Positions 1 through 9,197 of a stretch of 64,000 nt of DNA are shown in pieces. Source of the DNA: Pseudomonas sp. LD120 (lineage in GTDB: Bacteria; Pseudomonadota; Gammaproteobacteria; Pseudomonadales; Pseudomonadaceae); NCBI RefSeq assembly GCF_009861525.1, contig NZ_WVHL01000001.1, positions 310,001-374,000 of the forward strand, written 5' to 3'. How positions within the stretch are numbered: position 1 is the stretch's first letter; each line of letters opens with the position of its first letter. The notes below the pieces were generated by a model that saw only the letters and a list, made by a program, of their open reading frames with translations, was not told the DNA's origin and did no database searches. A program made the translations under genes and the position numbers.

Positions 1-69
1 CCGTCAAGGTGACGTGCGGACGCTCTACCCTCTACTATCGTCGCCACCGTGAACCTGGGAATAACTAAA

Positions 70-501
70 ATGCTCTATCTATGGCTCAAAGCCTTTCACA
101 TCGTCAGCGTGGTCTGCTGGTTTGCCGGCCTGTTCTATCTGCCAAGACTGTTCGTCTATCACGCGCAAAGCGAAGACAGCGTCAGCCGTGAACGCTTCAG
201 TGTGATGGAGCGCAAGCTCTACCGCGGCATCATGGGACCGTCGATGATCGCCACGCTGATCTTCGGTATCTGGTTGATCAGTCTCAACCCCAGCGCCTAT
301 TTCGGCCAGGGCGGCTGGATGCACGCCAAACTCACCCTGGTGGTGATTCTGATCGGCTACCACCATATGTGTGGTGCCCAATTGAAGCGTTTCGCCCGTG
401 GCGAAAACACCCGTAGTCATGTGTTTTATCGCTGGTTCAACGAAGTGCCGGTTCTAATTTTGCTGGCTATCGTAATTTTGGTCGTTGTACGGCCGTTCTA
501 A
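70..501 (+). CDS. hemJ: Protoporphyrinogen oxidase HemJ
   Basis: A 143-residue integral membrane protein of the HemJ (UPF0093, TIGR00701) family, which oxidises protoporphyrinogen IX to protoporphyrin IX in haem synthesis in bacteria without HemY. The N-terminal helix carries the conserved histidine of the family in AFHIVSVVCWFAG, and a conserved lysine follows in HAKLTLVV. About four hydrophobic segments span the protein. The frame is open back to a GTG at 49, but the ATG at 70 gives the usual family length and N-terminus (MLYLWLKAFHI), so it is preferred. In P. aeruginosa this gene lies near argC, which would be just outside the window. Confidence 0.9.
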   Translation: MLYLWLKAFHIVSVVCWFAGLFYLPRLFVYHAQSEDSVSRERFSVMERKLYRGIMGPSMIATLIFGIWLISLNPSAYFGQGGWMHAKLTLVVILIGYHHMCGAQLKRFARGENTRSHVFYRWFNEVPVLILLAIVILVVVRPF

Positions 502-533
502 CTGTTATTAATCGCGTCCCTGGGGGTACTCCA

Positions 534-1502
534 ATGTCACTGCCCGCAATGCTCGAACAACGCTTGCGCCTGCCCGTGGTGGCAGCGCCGATGTTCCTGA
601 TCTCCAACCCCGACCTGGTCCTCGCTTGCTGCCGTAATGGCGTGGTCGGCAGCTTTCCCGCACTCAACCAGCGCGAGAGCAGTGGTTTTAAGGCCTGGCT
701 CGAGGAGATTGAGACAGGACTGGCGACGCTGGAGAACCCCGCCCCCTATGCAGTGAACCTGATCGTGCACAACAGCAACCCGCGGCTGCAGGCGGACTTG
801 CAGATCTGCATCGAACATAAGGTCCCGGTCATCATCACCAGTCTGGGAGCGGTCAAAGAAGTCGTGGATGCCGTGCACAGCTACGGCGGGTTGGTATTTC
901 ACGACGTGACCACCCGCCGACATGCAGAAAAGGCAGCGCAAGCGGGTGTCGACGGACTGATTGCCGTTGCGGCGGGAGCAGGCGGCCACGCCGGAACCTG
1001 GAGCCCCTTCGCCCTGATCGCCGAGATTCGCCAGTTCTTCGACAAGACCCTACTGCTGGCCGGCTGCCTGAACCACGGTCACGAGATACTCGCAGCACAG
1101 TTGCTGGGTGTAGACCTGGCGTATCTGGGCACGCGCTTCATCGGCACCACCGAAAGCCATGCCCCAGACGCCTACAAGCAAATGCTGCTCAGCTCTCAGG
1201 CAGCAGACATCGTGCACACCGCTGCGGTATCCGGGGTGCCCGCCAGCTTCATGCGTCAAAGCCTGGAAAACGCCGGCTTCGACATGGACGCGCTGCAAGG
1301 CAAGGGTGAAATCAACTTTGGCGCCAAGCTCAAGCCCATCAGTGACGAGGCCAAGGCCTGGAAGACCGTCTGGTCCGCCGGCCAAGGCGTGGGGGAAATC
1401 CATGACCTGCCTAGCACCGATCAACTGATCGCGCGCCTGGACAGGGAGTATCGCGCGGCCCAGGAATGTGCGGCCCAGCTCCCCAAGCACTGGCCACGAT
1501 AA
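534..1502 (+). CDS. Nitronate monooxygenase (2-nitropropane dioxygenase family)
   Basis: A 322-residue FMN-dependent TIM-barrel protein of the nitronate monooxygenase family, which oxidises alkyl nitronates to carbonyl compounds and nitrite. The N-terminal strand LPVVAAPMFLISNPDLVLAC is typical, and the glycine-rich FMN phosphate-binding stretch with the family histidine, GAGGHAG, lies near residues 148-154. A GGGGTACT-type ribosome site precedes the ATG. It starts 32 bases after hemJ, so the two may be cotranscribed. The physiological substrate cannot be told from sequence; detoxification of 3-nitropropionate-like compounds is the usual guess for this family. Confidence 0.85.
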   Translation: MSLPAMLEQRLRLPVVAAPMFLISNPDLVLACCRNGVVGSFPALNQRESSGFKAWLEEIETGLATLENPAPYAVNLIVHNSNPRLQADLQICIEHKVPVIITSLGAVKEVVDAVHSYGGLVFHDVTTRRHAEKAAQAGVDGLIAVAAGAGGHAGTWSPFALIAEIRQFFDKTLLLAGCLNHGHEILAAQLLGVDLAYLGTRFIGTTESHAPDAYKQMLLSSQAADIVHTAAVSGVPASFMRQSLENAGFDMDALQGKGEINFGAKLKPISDEAKAWKTVWSAGQGVGEIHDLPSTDQLIARLDREYRAAQECAAQLPKHWPR

Positions 1503-1521
1503 TCCGTTCTCATAGTTTCTT

Positions 1522-1543
1522 GGCCAGTCAGGGGGCGCTGGCC
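1522..1543 (+). terminator. Weak hairpin after the nitronate monooxygenase gene
   Basis: GGCCAG at 1522-1527 pairs with CTGGCC at 1538-1543 across a 10-base loop, 20 bases after the stop codon. There is no real T-run, so termination is only a guess. Confidence 0.3.
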
Positions 1544-1597
1544 TTAAACTGTGCGCCTTTTATGTAAGCCTTCATTGCACATGACAGGGAAGCCCCC

Positions 1598-2524
1598 ATG
1601 AGTGAAACTCGCTACAAGATTGTTTTCGACGGCACCTTACTACCCGGTGTGGAGAAGTCCACCGCACAGCTGAACCTCGCCGAGCTGTTTAAAAGTGACA
1701 CCGCTGCGGTTGAGCGCTTGTTCAGTGGGCAACCCGTGGAACTCAAGCGTGACCTGAGCCAAGCGGATGCCCAACGGTATCTGCAAGCACTGACAAATGC
1801 GGGAATCGATGCACGAGTCGAGCCTGAGCACACGCTGGAGCTGAGCCTGGACAAAGTGACTCCTGCGCCACGCCCGGCGAGCACCAGCGAATCTCCCTAT
1901 GCGCCTCCCCAAGCCACAGTCGGCGAGGCCATTCCACAGTACTCCACCTTGAACGTCTTCAGCTTCGACGGCCGTATCGGACGCCTGCGCTATCTGGCCT
2001 GGACCCTGGTCTTGACCGTGGTCATGCTGGCCGTGGTGGCCATAGGCACCTTCTTCGGCATTCTTACAGCTGCGGTGCTCAACTCCTCCCTCCTGACAAT
2101 CATGGGCATCATCGCCGGCGTTGTCGTCTTCATCGGCTTCATTGTGGTCAGCATTCAGATCAGCGTGCAGCGCCTGCATGACCTGGGCTGGTCCGGCTGG
2201 TTGTGGTTGCTGAACTTTGTCCCTCTCGTCGGCAGCATCTTTCCGCTGGTTCTCATGGTCAGCCCCGGCACTAACGTCGCCAACCGATACGGCGCACCTC
2301 CACCGCCTAACACCAAGGCGGTCAAGGTCCTGTCCTGGATGTGGGTGGTGCTGATCGCCCTGCTCATCGTCGCCATGGTGGCTGGCGGCCTGAGTTCCCT
2401 GGAGGACCGCTACAGCGAAACCAGCTACAGCGAAAGCTATGACTCCAGCTACAGCGACGAAGACGCTGAACCCGCTGACGCCGCCGAAGCCGCAGCGCCC
2501 GCTGTAGAATCCGAGCAAGAATAA
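1598..2524 (+). CDS. DUF805 membrane protein with an N-terminal soluble domain
   Basis: A 308-residue protein of unknown function. Residues 1-75 form a soluble domain (MSETRYKIVFDGTLLPGVEK..., ending with an alpha/beta pattern and ARVEPEHT) seen at the N-terminus of several Pseudomonas membrane proteins. Residues about 75-115 are a proline/serine linker. From about 118 (FSFDGRIGRLRYLAW) a DUF805 domain follows with four hydrophobic segments and the family motif LHDLGWSGW near 195. The tail from about 270 is rich in Ser, Tyr, Asp, Glu and Ala and looks disordered. Preceded and followed by hairpins, it looks monocistronic. Confidence 0.75.
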   Translation: MSETRYKIVFDGTLLPGVEKSTAQLNLAELFKSDTAAVERLFSGQPVELKRDLSQADAQRYLQALTNAGIDARVEPEHTLELSLDKVTPAPRPASTSESPYAPPQATVGEAIPQYSTLNVFSFDGRIGRLRYLAWTLVLTVVMLAVVAIGTFFGILTAAVLNSSLLTIMGIIAGVVVFIGFIVVSIQISVQRLHDLGWSGWLWLLNFVPLVGSIFPLVLMVSPGTNVANRYGAPPPPNTKAVKVLSWMWVVLIALLIVAMVAGGLSSLEDRYSETSYSESYDSSYSDEDAEPADAAEAAAPAVESEQE

Positions 2525-2535
2525 AACGCACCGCC

Positions 2536-2560
2536 GCCTGCGACTCTCCCTGTCGCAGGC
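2536..2560 (+). terminator. Hairpin after the DUF805 gene
   Basis: A perfect 9-bp stem, GCCTGCGAC (2536-2544) with GTCGCAGGC (2552-2560), and a 7-base loop, 12 bases after the stop codon. It lacks a T-run, so it may be a weak or Rho-assisted terminator. Confidence 0.45.
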
Positions 2561-2586
2561 CACAGGCCGTTGCGATGGAGAAATGC

Positions 2587-3375
2587 ATGACCCGTTACGC
2601 TCTGATCACCGGTGCTTCCAGCGGCATAGGTCTAGCCCTTGCCGAAGCACTGGCCAGGCGCGGCCGCAACCTGCTGCTGGTGGCCCGCCAACGTGATCAG
2701 CTTGAAAGCATTGCTCTGGAGCTGACTCAGCGTTTCGGGGTTGAGGTATTGTTCCGGGCCTGCGACCTGGGGGAACCCTTGCGACTGTCCGGCTTCCTCC
2801 TGGAACTGGAGGAAGGCGACCGGCAAATCGATCTACTGGTCAATTGCGCAGGCATCGGTACGTGCGGTCCCTTTCTCGCCCAGGACTGGATGACCGAGCA
2901 AGATCTGATCGAGGTCAACGTCCTCGCTCTTACCCGCCTGTGCCATGCCCTGGGCAACAGCATGGCGTTGCTGGGCGGCGGGCAAATCCTCAACGTCGCT
3001 TCGGTAGCCGCATTTTATCCCGGTCCCTGGATGAGCACTTACTACGCCAGCAAAGCCTACGTCCTGCACTTTTCCGAGGGGCTGCGTGAAGAGCTGAAAA
3101 AGTGCGCCATCAAGGTCTCGGTACTCTGTCCTGGACCAACCCGAACCGCCTTCTTTCACACGGCACAGATGAACGCCGAGAAGCTTAATGCCAGCAACTT
3201 GCCCATGAGCCCCGAAGAAGTCGCTCTGTACACCGTCCGTGCGCTGGAAAAGAACCGCGCCATCATCATCCCCGGCCGTCTGAACCGCTGGATGGCCTTC
3301 AGCAGCCGCCTGGGTGCTCGTTGGCTGACCCGCAAGATCGCCGGTTACCTCAATCGAGCGTATTGCCCACGTTAA
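2587..3375 (+). CDS. Short-chain dehydrogenase/reductase
   Basis: A 262-residue classical SDR. The NAD(P)-binding motif TGASSGIG is at residues 8-15, the NCAG motif at 86-89, the catalytic serine in NVASV at 139, and the YxxxK pair at Tyr152/Lys156. The ATG at 2587 is chosen over the in-frame ATG at 2575 because GGAG at 2577-2580 is well spaced for it. C-terminal RWMAFSSRLGARWLTRKIAGYL is basic and may be membrane-associated, as in the DltE/SDR groups that act on lipids. The substrate is unknown. The P. aeruginosa counterpart lies in the same block (near PA0658). Confidence 0.82.
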   Translation: MTRYALITGASSGIGLALAEALARRGRNLLLVARQRDQLESIALELTQRFGVEVLFRACDLGEPLRLSGFLLELEEGDRQIDLLVNCAGIGTCGPFLAQDWMTEQDLIEVNVLALTRLCHALGNSMALLGGGQILNVASVAAFYPGPWMSTYYASKAYVLHFSEGLREELKKCAIKVSVLCPGPTRTAFFHTAQMNAEKLNASNLPMSPEEVALYTVRALEKNRAIIIPGRLNRWMAFSSRLGARWLTRKIAGYLNRAYCPR

Positions 3376-3450
3376 GCATCCTCTCGGGGCTGGGCGCACA
3401 TCGTGAGCCTGAGTACACTCAGCCCGGACCAACCCTATGGAGAAACAGCT

Positions 3451-3789
3451 GTGGATACTCTGTTCACCAAGATCATCAACAGAGAAATACCCGCAAAAAT
3501 CATCTACGAGGACGACCAGGTGCTGGCCTTCCACGATATTGCCCCGCAAGCGCCGGTGCATTTTCTGGTGATCCCGAAAAAACCCATTCGCACCCTCAAC
3601 GACCTGACCGAGGACGACAAAGCCCTGGCCGGACACATTCTGTTCACTGCCCAGCGCCTGGCCAAGGAACAAGGCTGTGAAGACGGCTTCCGGGTTGTGA
3701 TGAACTGCAATGAGCTGGGCGGACAGACCGTCTATCACATTCATATGCACGTGCTGGGTCAGCGTCAGATGAACTGGCCTCCGGGCTGA
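3451..3789 (+). CDS. Histidine triad (HIT) nucleotide-binding protein
   Basis: A 112-residue HINT-type nucleoside phosphoramidase/hydrolase. The N-terminus DTLFTKIINREIPAKIIYEDD is typical, and the catalytic histidine triad is His96-x-His98-x-His100 in YHIHMHVLG, 12 residues before the C-terminus. The GTG start at 3451 is preferred to the upstream start at 3403 because GGAG lies 7-11 bases before it and it yields the family length. Proteins of this family cleave AMP-lysine or adenosine phosphoramidates; the cellular role in Pseudomonas is undefined. Confidence 0.85.
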   Translation: MDTLFTKIINREIPAKIIYEDDQVLAFHDIAPQAPVHFLVIPKKPIRTLNDLTEDDKALAGHILFTAQRLAKEQGCEDGFRVVMNCNELGGQTVYHIHMHVLGQRQMNWPPG

Positions 3790-3812
3790 CGGCTCTAGCA
3801 GGCCCCTTTGCC

Positions 3813-3844
3813 GCGCCCTCTCGTCCTGTTGCAGACGAGGGCGC
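3813..3844 (+). terminator. Hairpin between the HIT gene and coq7
   Basis: GCGCCCTC-TCGTC (3813-3825) pairs with GACGAGGGCGC (3834-3844) with a two-base bulge and an 8-base loop. It is stable but has no T-run. Confidence 0.5.
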
Positions 3845-3915
3845 GCTGATCCAGCGCAGGTTTCACCCCATCGATTGGAGTAAACTGGCCGCCGTGATTC
3901 TTCCCGGAGATAAGC

Positions 3916-4563
3916 ATGACTACTCAACGTCACTACTCGCCGATTGACCGCCTGCTACTACAGGCCGATATGGCCATGCGTACGCTGCTGCCTTTCAGCG
4001 GCCAACCCTATCGCCCGTCGCCGGCCATCGTGCAGCCGGACGCGCAGATGAGTGACGAGGATACCCGCCACGTCGCGGGACTGATGCGCATCAACCACAC
4101 CGGGGAAGTCTGTGCCCAGGCGCTCTACCAGGGGCAGGCCCTGACCGCCAAGCTGCCTCAGGTGCGTCAGGCCATGGAACATGCCGCCGAAGAAGAGATC
4201 GACCATTTGGCCTGGTGCGAACAGCGCATCCGCCAGTTGGGCAGCCACCCCAGCGTCCTCAACCCGTTGTTCTATGGTTTGTCATTCGGCATTGGTGCCG
4301 CCGCAGGCCTGATCAGTGACAAAGTCAGCCTGGGCTTTGTCGCTGCCACCGAAGATCAAGTGTGCAAGCATCTGAACGAGCACCTCGGCCAGTTACCGGC
4401 TGAAGATGAAAAGTCCCGGGCGATTCTCGAGCAGATGCGCGTCGACGAAGAACACCACGCTGAAACCGCCCTTGAAGCGGGTGGTTTCCGCTTTCCGGCA
4501 CCGGTGAAGTTCGGCATGAGCCTGCTGGCCAAGGTCATGACCAAGAGCACTTACCGGATCTGA
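3916..4563 (+). CDS. coq7: Ubiquinone hydroxylase Coq7 (demethoxyubiquinone monooxygenase)
   Basis: A 215-residue di-iron carboxylate hydroxylase catalysing the last hydroxylation of ubiquinone synthesis (2-polyprenyl-3-methyl-6-methoxy-1,4-benzoquinol C6 hydroxylation), replacing UbiF. Ligand motifs are visible as two repeats: [12 protein letters not shown] (near residue 60) with [13 protein letters not shown] (near 94), and later Glu residues with [14 protein letters not shown] (near 175). A hydrophobic segment between them ([22 protein letters not shown]) matches the membrane-contacting region. GGAG precedes the ATG at 3916. It is followed by a strong bidirectional terminator. Confidence 0.93.
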   Translation: MTTQRHYSPIDRLLLQADMAMRTLLPFSGQPYRPSPAIVQPDAQMSDEDTRHVAGLMRINHTGEVCAQALYQGQALTAKLPQVRQAMEHAAEEEIDHLAWCEQRIRQLGSHPSVLNPLFYGLSFGIGAAAGLISDKVSLGFVAATEDQVCKHLNEHLGQLPAEDEKSRAILEQMRVDEEHHAETALEAGGFRFPAPVKFGMSLLAKVMTKSTYRI

Positions 4564-4590
4564 ATGCCCGTCAGGCGATGGGCTACAAAA

Positions 4591-4611
4591 AGGGCGCTCT
4601 CAGAGCGCCCT
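4591..4611 (+). terminator. Bidirectional terminator between coq7 and the OsmC gene
   Basis: The near-perfect inverted repeat AGGGCGCTCT (4591-4600) and AGAGCGCCCT (4602-4611) is flanked by AAAA on the left and TTTCATTT on the right, fitting Rho-independent termination for both convergent genes. Confidence 0.8.
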
Positions 4612-4638
4612 TTCATTTGCCGATACACTCAGCGCGGT

Positions 4639-5061
4639 TCAACCCAGCTCGACGATTTCATAGTCGTGAGTAATGGCCACGCCAGCGGCGCCGAGCATGA
4701 TCGAAGCCGAGCAGTATTTCTCTGCGGACAGCTCGATGGCTCGCTTGACCTGAGCCTCTTTCAGACCACGCCCCTTGACCACGAAGTGCATGTGAATCTT
4801 GGTGAAGACCTTCGGGTCTTCGCTGGCGCGTTCGGCGTCGAGGAAGGCTTCGCAGCTTTCAACGGCTTGGCGTGATTTCTTGAGGATGCTGACCACGTCG
4901 AAGTTGCTGCAGCCGCCTACGCCAAGCAGGAGCATTTCCATGGGGCGAACACCCAGGTTACGGCCACCGGCTTCTGGCGGACCATCCATCACTACTACAT
5001 GGCCGCTGCCCGACTCACCGAGGAACATGGCTTCGCCAGCCCATTGGATGCGTGCCTTCAT
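4639..5061 (-). CDS. OsmC family protein (YhfA-like)
   Basis: A 140-residue OsmC/Ohr superfamily protein. The two family cysteines are Cys51 (GVGGCSNFDVV) and Cys117 (EKYCSAS), which form the peroxidatic pair in active members. It is closest in layout to YhfA, which in E. coli is CRP-regulated and lies beside crp. The start at 5061 (MKARIQWAGEAM) is chosen over the longer frame because it matches family length. Here it is divergent from vfr, with 228 bases between the starts that must hold both promoters. Confidence 0.85.
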   Translation of the reverse strand: MKARIQWAGEAMFLGESGSGHVVVMDGPPEAGGRNLGVRPMEMLLLGVGGCSNFDVVSILKKSRQAVESCEAFLDAERASEDPKVFTKIHMHFVVKGRGLKEAQVKRAIELSAEKYCSASIMLGAAGVAITHDYEIVELG

Positions 5062-5289
5062 CGCCAAGACTCCACTGCTAAAAAAGGGTCGCCAGCTTAG
5101 CACAGGGTTTTACACACAGCGCTTTGCCCCTTCATCCCTAAACAAGAGCTGACCAGAAAAATCCTAAATCCGACAAGGATGTGTCTGTTAAGCTGACGCC
5201 AAATGAATGGCGCATTGCCAGCGTCGAACATCGGTTTGTTTCACCCTATAAAACCCATTCATACCGTGCAGGCTCTTCGGGATACAACG

Positions 5290-5934
5290 ATGGTTGCTAT
5301 TGCCCCCACCCCCAAGATCAAAAACCTCGACAAGTTGCTGATGCACTGTCAACGCCGTCGCTACCAGGCCAAGAGCAACATCATCTGTGCCGGTGATGCG
5401 TCCGACAGCCTGTATTTCATTATCAAGGGCTCGGTCACCATCCTTATCGAGGATGACGACGGCCGGGAGATGATCATTGCTTACCTCAACGCCGGGGACT
5501 TTTTCGGCGAACTGGGACTGTTCGAGGAAGCGGGACACGAACAGCAGCGCAGTGCTTGGGTGCGGACCAAGGTCGAATGCGAGGTCGCCGAAATCAGCTA
5601 CGCCAAGTTCCGCGAGCTGTCGCAGCACGACCCTGACATTCTGTATGTACTCAGCGGGCAGATTGCCCAACGCCTGCGCAATACCACACGCAAGGTCGGC
5701 GACCTGGCCTTTTTTGACGTAACAGGACGGGTTGCCCGCTGCCTGCTGGAATTGTGCAAGCAGCCGGACGCCATGACTCATCCGGACGGCATGCAGATCA
5801 AGATCACTCGCCAGGAGATAGGCCGGATTGTCGGCTGTTCTCGGGAAATGGTTGGCCGGGTCCTCAAGGACCTTGAGGAGCGCAACCTGGTTCACGTCAA
5901 AGGCAAGACCATGGTGGTGTTCGGCACCCGCTAG
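5290..5934 (+). CDS. vfr: cAMP receptor protein Vfr
   Basis: A 214-residue CRP-family transcription factor, the Pseudomonas virulence factor regulator, a global activator that binds cAMP. The N-terminal cyclic-nucleotide-binding domain shows the phosphate-binding cassette [10 protein letters not shown] and the following Gln-Gln-Arg-Ser region. The C-terminal helix-turn-helix is [27 protein letters not shown]. The frame is open upstream to 5203, but the start [20 protein letters not shown] at 5290 is the known Vfr N-terminus and length. It sits beside an OsmC gene and the trp block, as in P. aeruginosa PA0652. Its stop overlaps the stop of the convergent downstream gene. Confidence 0.95.
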   Translation: MVAIAPTPKIKNLDKLLMHCQRRRYQAKSNIICAGDASDSLYFIIKGSVTILIEDDDGREMIIAYLNAGDFFGELGLFEEAGHEQQRSAWVRTKVECEVAEISYAKFRELSQHDPDILYVLSGQIAQRLRNTTRKVGDLAFFDVTGRVARCLLELCKQPDAMTHPDGMQIKITRQEIGRIVGCSREMVGRVLKDLEERNLVHVKGKTMVVFGTR

Positions 5935-6632
5935 CCCGGCAAAAACGCCGTGAGCATTTTCCGGTACAACTGGTCCAGGCGTGTCATGGCATCAGGCGCC
6001 GCAAAGGCTTCATGCAAGGCAATATGGCTTTCTGCACGGCATCGCTGCTCCAGGCCGCAAACCTGATTGAAGGTATTGACCGCGCCCACCATGGACTCGC
6101 GCTCGTTATCCAGCAACAGAGCACCATGCACCAGTCCGACCGGCCGCTGCCCGCCCTTGCTCTGTCGCCAGCGCTGGGCCGTGCCCACCATTTTCCGGCC
6201 GTCCAGATTGACGTTGAAACGCCCGTCACAGAACGCCCCGCCCACCTCCCCCAACGACGGATTGCCCCCCAATTCGCTAAGCAGATCACAAATCGGTTGG
6301 CATAGACGCCGATAAGCCGTCTCGATCCGGCCCTGATCACCCTCACTGCGCGGCGGTGCATAGACCAGCGCGATATTCACCGTAGCAGCCGACTGCGGCA
6401 CCGGCTCACCACCGGTTTCTCGCAACAACACCGGCCAACCGCCGGCCGCCGACGCCACGCAAGCCTGTTCGAAATCCGGCAGACGACTCAGGCGTCGAGG
6501 CATCACCAACGCCCGGTCACTGGGCTGCCAGAACAGCAGGCCAAACTCGTGTTCGCCGGTACACACCTGCGCCAGCAGATCCTGCTCGGCCTGCAAGCCT
6601 GCTTCGACAGTCAAGGCAAGGGGTTGGGTCAT
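5931..6632 (-). CDS. Lipoate-protein ligase A family protein (BPL/LplA/LipB fold)
   Basis: A 233-residue protein of the biotin/lipoate ligase superfamily. The lysine-containing motif of the active site is visible in [12 protein letters not shown], preceded by [11 protein letters not shown], and an Arg-rich first strand region follows the N-terminus. The start at 6632 ([12 protein letters not shown]) is chosen over the longer open frame, which would run into the trpC 3' region. It is convergent with vfr and shares a CTAG with it for the two stop codons. Whether it attaches lipoate or transfers octanoate is not clear from sequence. Confidence 0.75.
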   Translation of the reverse strand: MTQPLALTVEAGLQAEQDLLAQVCTGEHEFGLLFWQPSDRALVMPRRLSRLPDFEQACVASAAGGWPVLLRETGGEPVPQSAATVNIALVYAPPRSEGDQGRIETAYRRLCQPICDLLSELGGNPSLGEVGGAFCDGRFNVNLDGRKMVGTAQRWRQSKGGQRPVGLVHGALLLDNERESMVGAVNTFNQVCGLEQRCRAESHIALHEAFAAPDAMTRLDQLYRKMLTAFLPG

Positions 6633-6699
6633 GGCAGTGGAAATCCTTGGCATTGGAGATGAAAAAGCCGGCATTGCCGGCTCGTTCACTGCGAGTGTC

Positions 6700-7536
6700 T
6701 CAGTCCAGGGTCGAACCGCTGACTGGCAGGCCACGCTCAGGGAAGAACAGGCGTTGCAGCTCATTGCCTGGACTTTCAGCGCGCATGAATGCCTCGCCCA
6801 CCAGGAACGAGTAGACGTTGCTGATTTCCATCAGCTCGACATCGGCGCGATTGAGAATGCCGCTCTCGGTGATCACCAGACGGTCGCGGGGAATACGCGG
6901 CAGCAGATCGAGGGTGGTCTCCAAGTCGACTTCAAAGGTATGCAGGTTGCGGTTGTTGACCCCTACCAGCGGCGTATCAAGTGTCTTCAGCGCCCGCTCC
7001 AGTTCATCACCGTCGTGAACCTCCACCAGCACATCCAGCCCAACACCTTTGGCCACCGCGGCCAATTCCGCCATCCGCACGTCATCGAGCGCAGCAACGA
7101 TCAACAGCACGCAGTCAGCACCCAGGGCTCGGGCTTCGACGATCTGATACGGGTCGATCATGAAGTCCTTGCGGATCACTGGCAGCTTGCAGGCCGCCCG
7201 TGCCTGCTGCAGGTAAGCATCGGCACCTTGAAAGTAATCGACATCAGTGAGCACCGACAGGCAGGTAGCTCCGCCTTTTTCGTAGCTCTTGGCGATGTCG
7301 GCGGGCACAAAGTTCTCGCGGATCACGCCTTTGCTCGGCGAGGCCTTTTTGATCTCGGCGATGACTGCTGGCTGCTTGAGCTTGACTTGCTCCTGCAACG
7401 CCCTGGCGAACCCCCGTGGGGCATCGGCCGCCCGCGCGAGGCTTTCCAGCTCGGCCAGACTGACACGCGCGCAGCGCTCGGCAACTTCCTCGGCCTTGCG
7501 GGCGAGGATTTTTTCCAGAACGGTCGGCACACTCAT
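6700..7536 (-). CDS. trpC: Indole-3-glycerol phosphate synthase
   Basis: A 278-residue TIM barrel that converts CdRP to indole-3-glycerol phosphate, the fourth step of tryptophan synthesis. The first strand motif [13 protein letters not shown] with the catalytic lysines, the [12 protein letters not shown] strand, LVEVHD, and the [14 protein letters not shown] phosphate-binding strand are all present, as is ITESGI. It is monofunctional (no fused TrpF), as in other pseudomonads. Its ATG overlaps the trpD stop by four bases, indicating translational coupling. Confidence 0.96.
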   Translation of the reverse strand: MSVPTVLEKILARKAEEVAERCARVSLAELESLARAADAPRGFARALQEQVKLKQPAVIAEIKKASPSKGVIRENFVPADIAKSYEKGGATCLSVLTDVDYFQGADAYLQQARAACKLPVIRKDFMIDPYQIVEARALGADCVLLIVAALDDVRMAELAAVAKGVGLDVLVEVHDGDELERALKTLDTPLVGVNNRNLHTFEVDLETTLDLLPRIPRDRLVITESGILNRADVELMEISNVYSFLVGEAFMRAESPGNELQRLFFPERGLPVSGSTLD

Positions 7537-8582
7537 CCTTCATTCTCCTGCTTGAACACCGCGGTAAAGGCTCCCAGCTCTTCGAGCTTCTCCCGAGCCA
7601 GCCCTGTGTGCAACGCGTCATGAGCCAGCGCCACGCCTTCTTTCAGACTGCTGGCGTGGTCGGCGGCATACAGCGCCGCCCCGGCATTGAGCACAATCAT
7701 TTCGGCGGCCTTCTGGCCATTCTCGGTCTTGCGACGCCCCAAAGCGTCACGGATCAGCTCAAGCGACGCCGCCGGGCTCTCCACCACCAGTCCGAACAGA
7801 CTCTGGCTCTTAATCCCCAAGTCCTCGGGCTGTACCCAATACTCAGTGATCTGATCATTCTTCAGTTCAGCCACATAAGTCGGCGCCGCCAGGCTGAACT
7901 CATCTAGGCCGTCCTGAGAATGCACCACCAACACGTGTTTGCTGCCCAAGCGCTGCAGAACCTCGGCCAACGGCCGGCACAACGCCTGAGTGAACACGCC
8001 CACCACCTGGTGCTTCACACCGGCCGGATTCGTAAGCGGGCCGAGCATGTTGAACAGGGTCCGCAGGCCGAGGTCGCGACGCGGGCCGGCGGCGTACTTC
8101 ATGGCGCCATGATGAGACTGGGCAAACATGAAACCGATGCCGACGTTATCAATGCAACGCGCCACCTGGACCGGTGTCAGGTTCAGATAAATGCCCGCCG
8201 ATTCCAGCAAATCGGCGCTGCCGCTCTTACCAGACACCGCGCGATTGCCATGCTTGGCGACCGTACAGCCGGCAGCCGCGACCACAAAGGAAGAGGCGGT
8301 GGACACGTTGAAAATATTCGCACCGTCACCGCCAGTGCCCACGACATCCACCACGCCGTCGAGGGTTTTCAACTCGACTCTATCTGCCAGCTCGCGCATC
8401 ACCGACACGGCGCCGACGATTTCGTCGATGCTTTCACTTTTCATGCGCATGGCCATCATGAAGGCGCCTATCTGCGCATCCGTGCATTGGCCGGTCATGA
8501 TCTCGCGCATCACATCGCGCATCTCGTCGGTACTCAGGTCCAGATGGCCGACAATACGGCTCAGGGCAGTCTTGATATCCAT
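7533..8582 (-). CDS. trpD: Anthranilate phosphoribosyltransferase
   Basis: A 349-residue enzyme that transfers phosphoribose from PRPP to anthranilate. The glycine-rich PRPP loop [15 protein letters not shown], the KHGNRAVS anthranilate site, and the [14 protein letters not shown] and [13 protein letters not shown] motifs are all visible. It overlaps trpC by four bases and starts 9 bases after trpG, so trpGDC form one unit. Confidence 0.96.
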   Translation of the reverse strand: MDIKTALSRIVGHLDLSTDEMRDVMREIMTGQCTDAQIGAFMMAMRMKSESIDEIVGAVSVMRELADRVELKTLDGVVDVVGTGGDGANIFNVSTASSFVVAAAGCTVAKHGNRAVSGKSGSADLLESAGIYLNLTPVQVARCIDNVGIGFMFAQSHHGAMKYAAGPRRDLGLRTLFNMLGPLTNPAGVKHQVVGVFTQALCRPLAEVLQRLGSKHVLVVHSQDGLDEFSLAAPTYVAELKNDQITEYWVQPEDLGIKSQSLFGLVVESPAASLELIRDALGRRKTENGQKAAEMIVLNAGAALYAADHASSLKEGVALAHDALHTGLAREKLEELGAFTAVFKQENEG

Positions 8583-8591
8583 AAAAAGTCC

Positions 8592-9185
8592 TTAGCGTGT
8601 GCCGCCGCTCTGTTTGAGGAAGTTGGCGAACAGCTCGTGGCCCTGCTCGGTGAGAATAGACTCGGGGTGAAATTGCACCCCCTCGATATTCAGCGTCTTG
8701 TGGCGCAGCCCCATGATCTCGTCGACGGCGCCGTCGTCGCACTGAGTCCAGGCGGTGACTTCAAGGCACTCGGGCAAGTTGTCGTGCTTGACCACCAGGG
8801 AGTGGTAGCGGGTTACGGTCAGCGGCATGTTCAGGCCGCTAAACACACCCAGGTCACGGTGAAACACCGGACTGGTTTTGCCGTGCATCACTTGCCGGGC
8901 CCGCACCACCTGACCGCCAAAGGCCTGGCCAATGGACTGATGCCCCAGGCACACACCGAGAATCGGCAGCTTGCCGGCGAAGTGCTTGATCGCCTCGATG
9001 GAAATCCCGGCTTCGGTCGGGGTGCAAGGACCGGGCGAGACCACGATACGCTCGGGCTTGAGCGCTTCGATCTCGGCCACGGTCAGTTCGTCATTGCGCA
9101 CCACTTTCACTTCTGCACCCAACTCGCCCAAGTACTGCACGACGTTATAGGTGAAGGAGTCGTAGTTATCGATCATCAGCAACAT
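8592..9185 (-). CDS. trpG: Anthranilate synthase component II (glutamine amidotransferase)
   Basis: A 197-residue class I glutamine amidotransferase that supplies ammonia to TrpE and, in pseudomonads, may also serve 4-aminobenzoate synthesis. The nucleophile is Cys79 in [15 protein letters not shown], and the His/Glu of the triad are in VQFHPESIL near residue 172. GAGGAG lies upstream of the ATG. Only 12 bases separate it from trpE, unlike P. aeruginosa where the R/F-pyocin cluster is inserted between trpE and trpG. Confidence 0.96.
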   Translation of the reverse strand: MLLMIDNYDSFTYNVVQYLGELGAEVKVVRNDELTVAEIEALKPERIVVSPGPCTPTEAGISIEAIKHFAGKLPILGVCLGHQSIGQAFGGQVVRARQVMHGKTSPVFHRDLGVFSGLNMPLTVTRYHSLVVKHDNLPECLEVTAWTQCDDGAVDEIMGLRHKTLNIEGVQFHPESILTEQGHELFANFLKQSGGTR

Positions 9186-9197
9186 AGTGAAAACTCC

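Noticed and set aside
4564..4638. Absence of speD between coq7 and the OsmC gene
   Set aside because: P. aeruginosa has speD in this block, but I am not sure of its place in the fluorescens group, so no claim is made beyond noting the strong terminator there.
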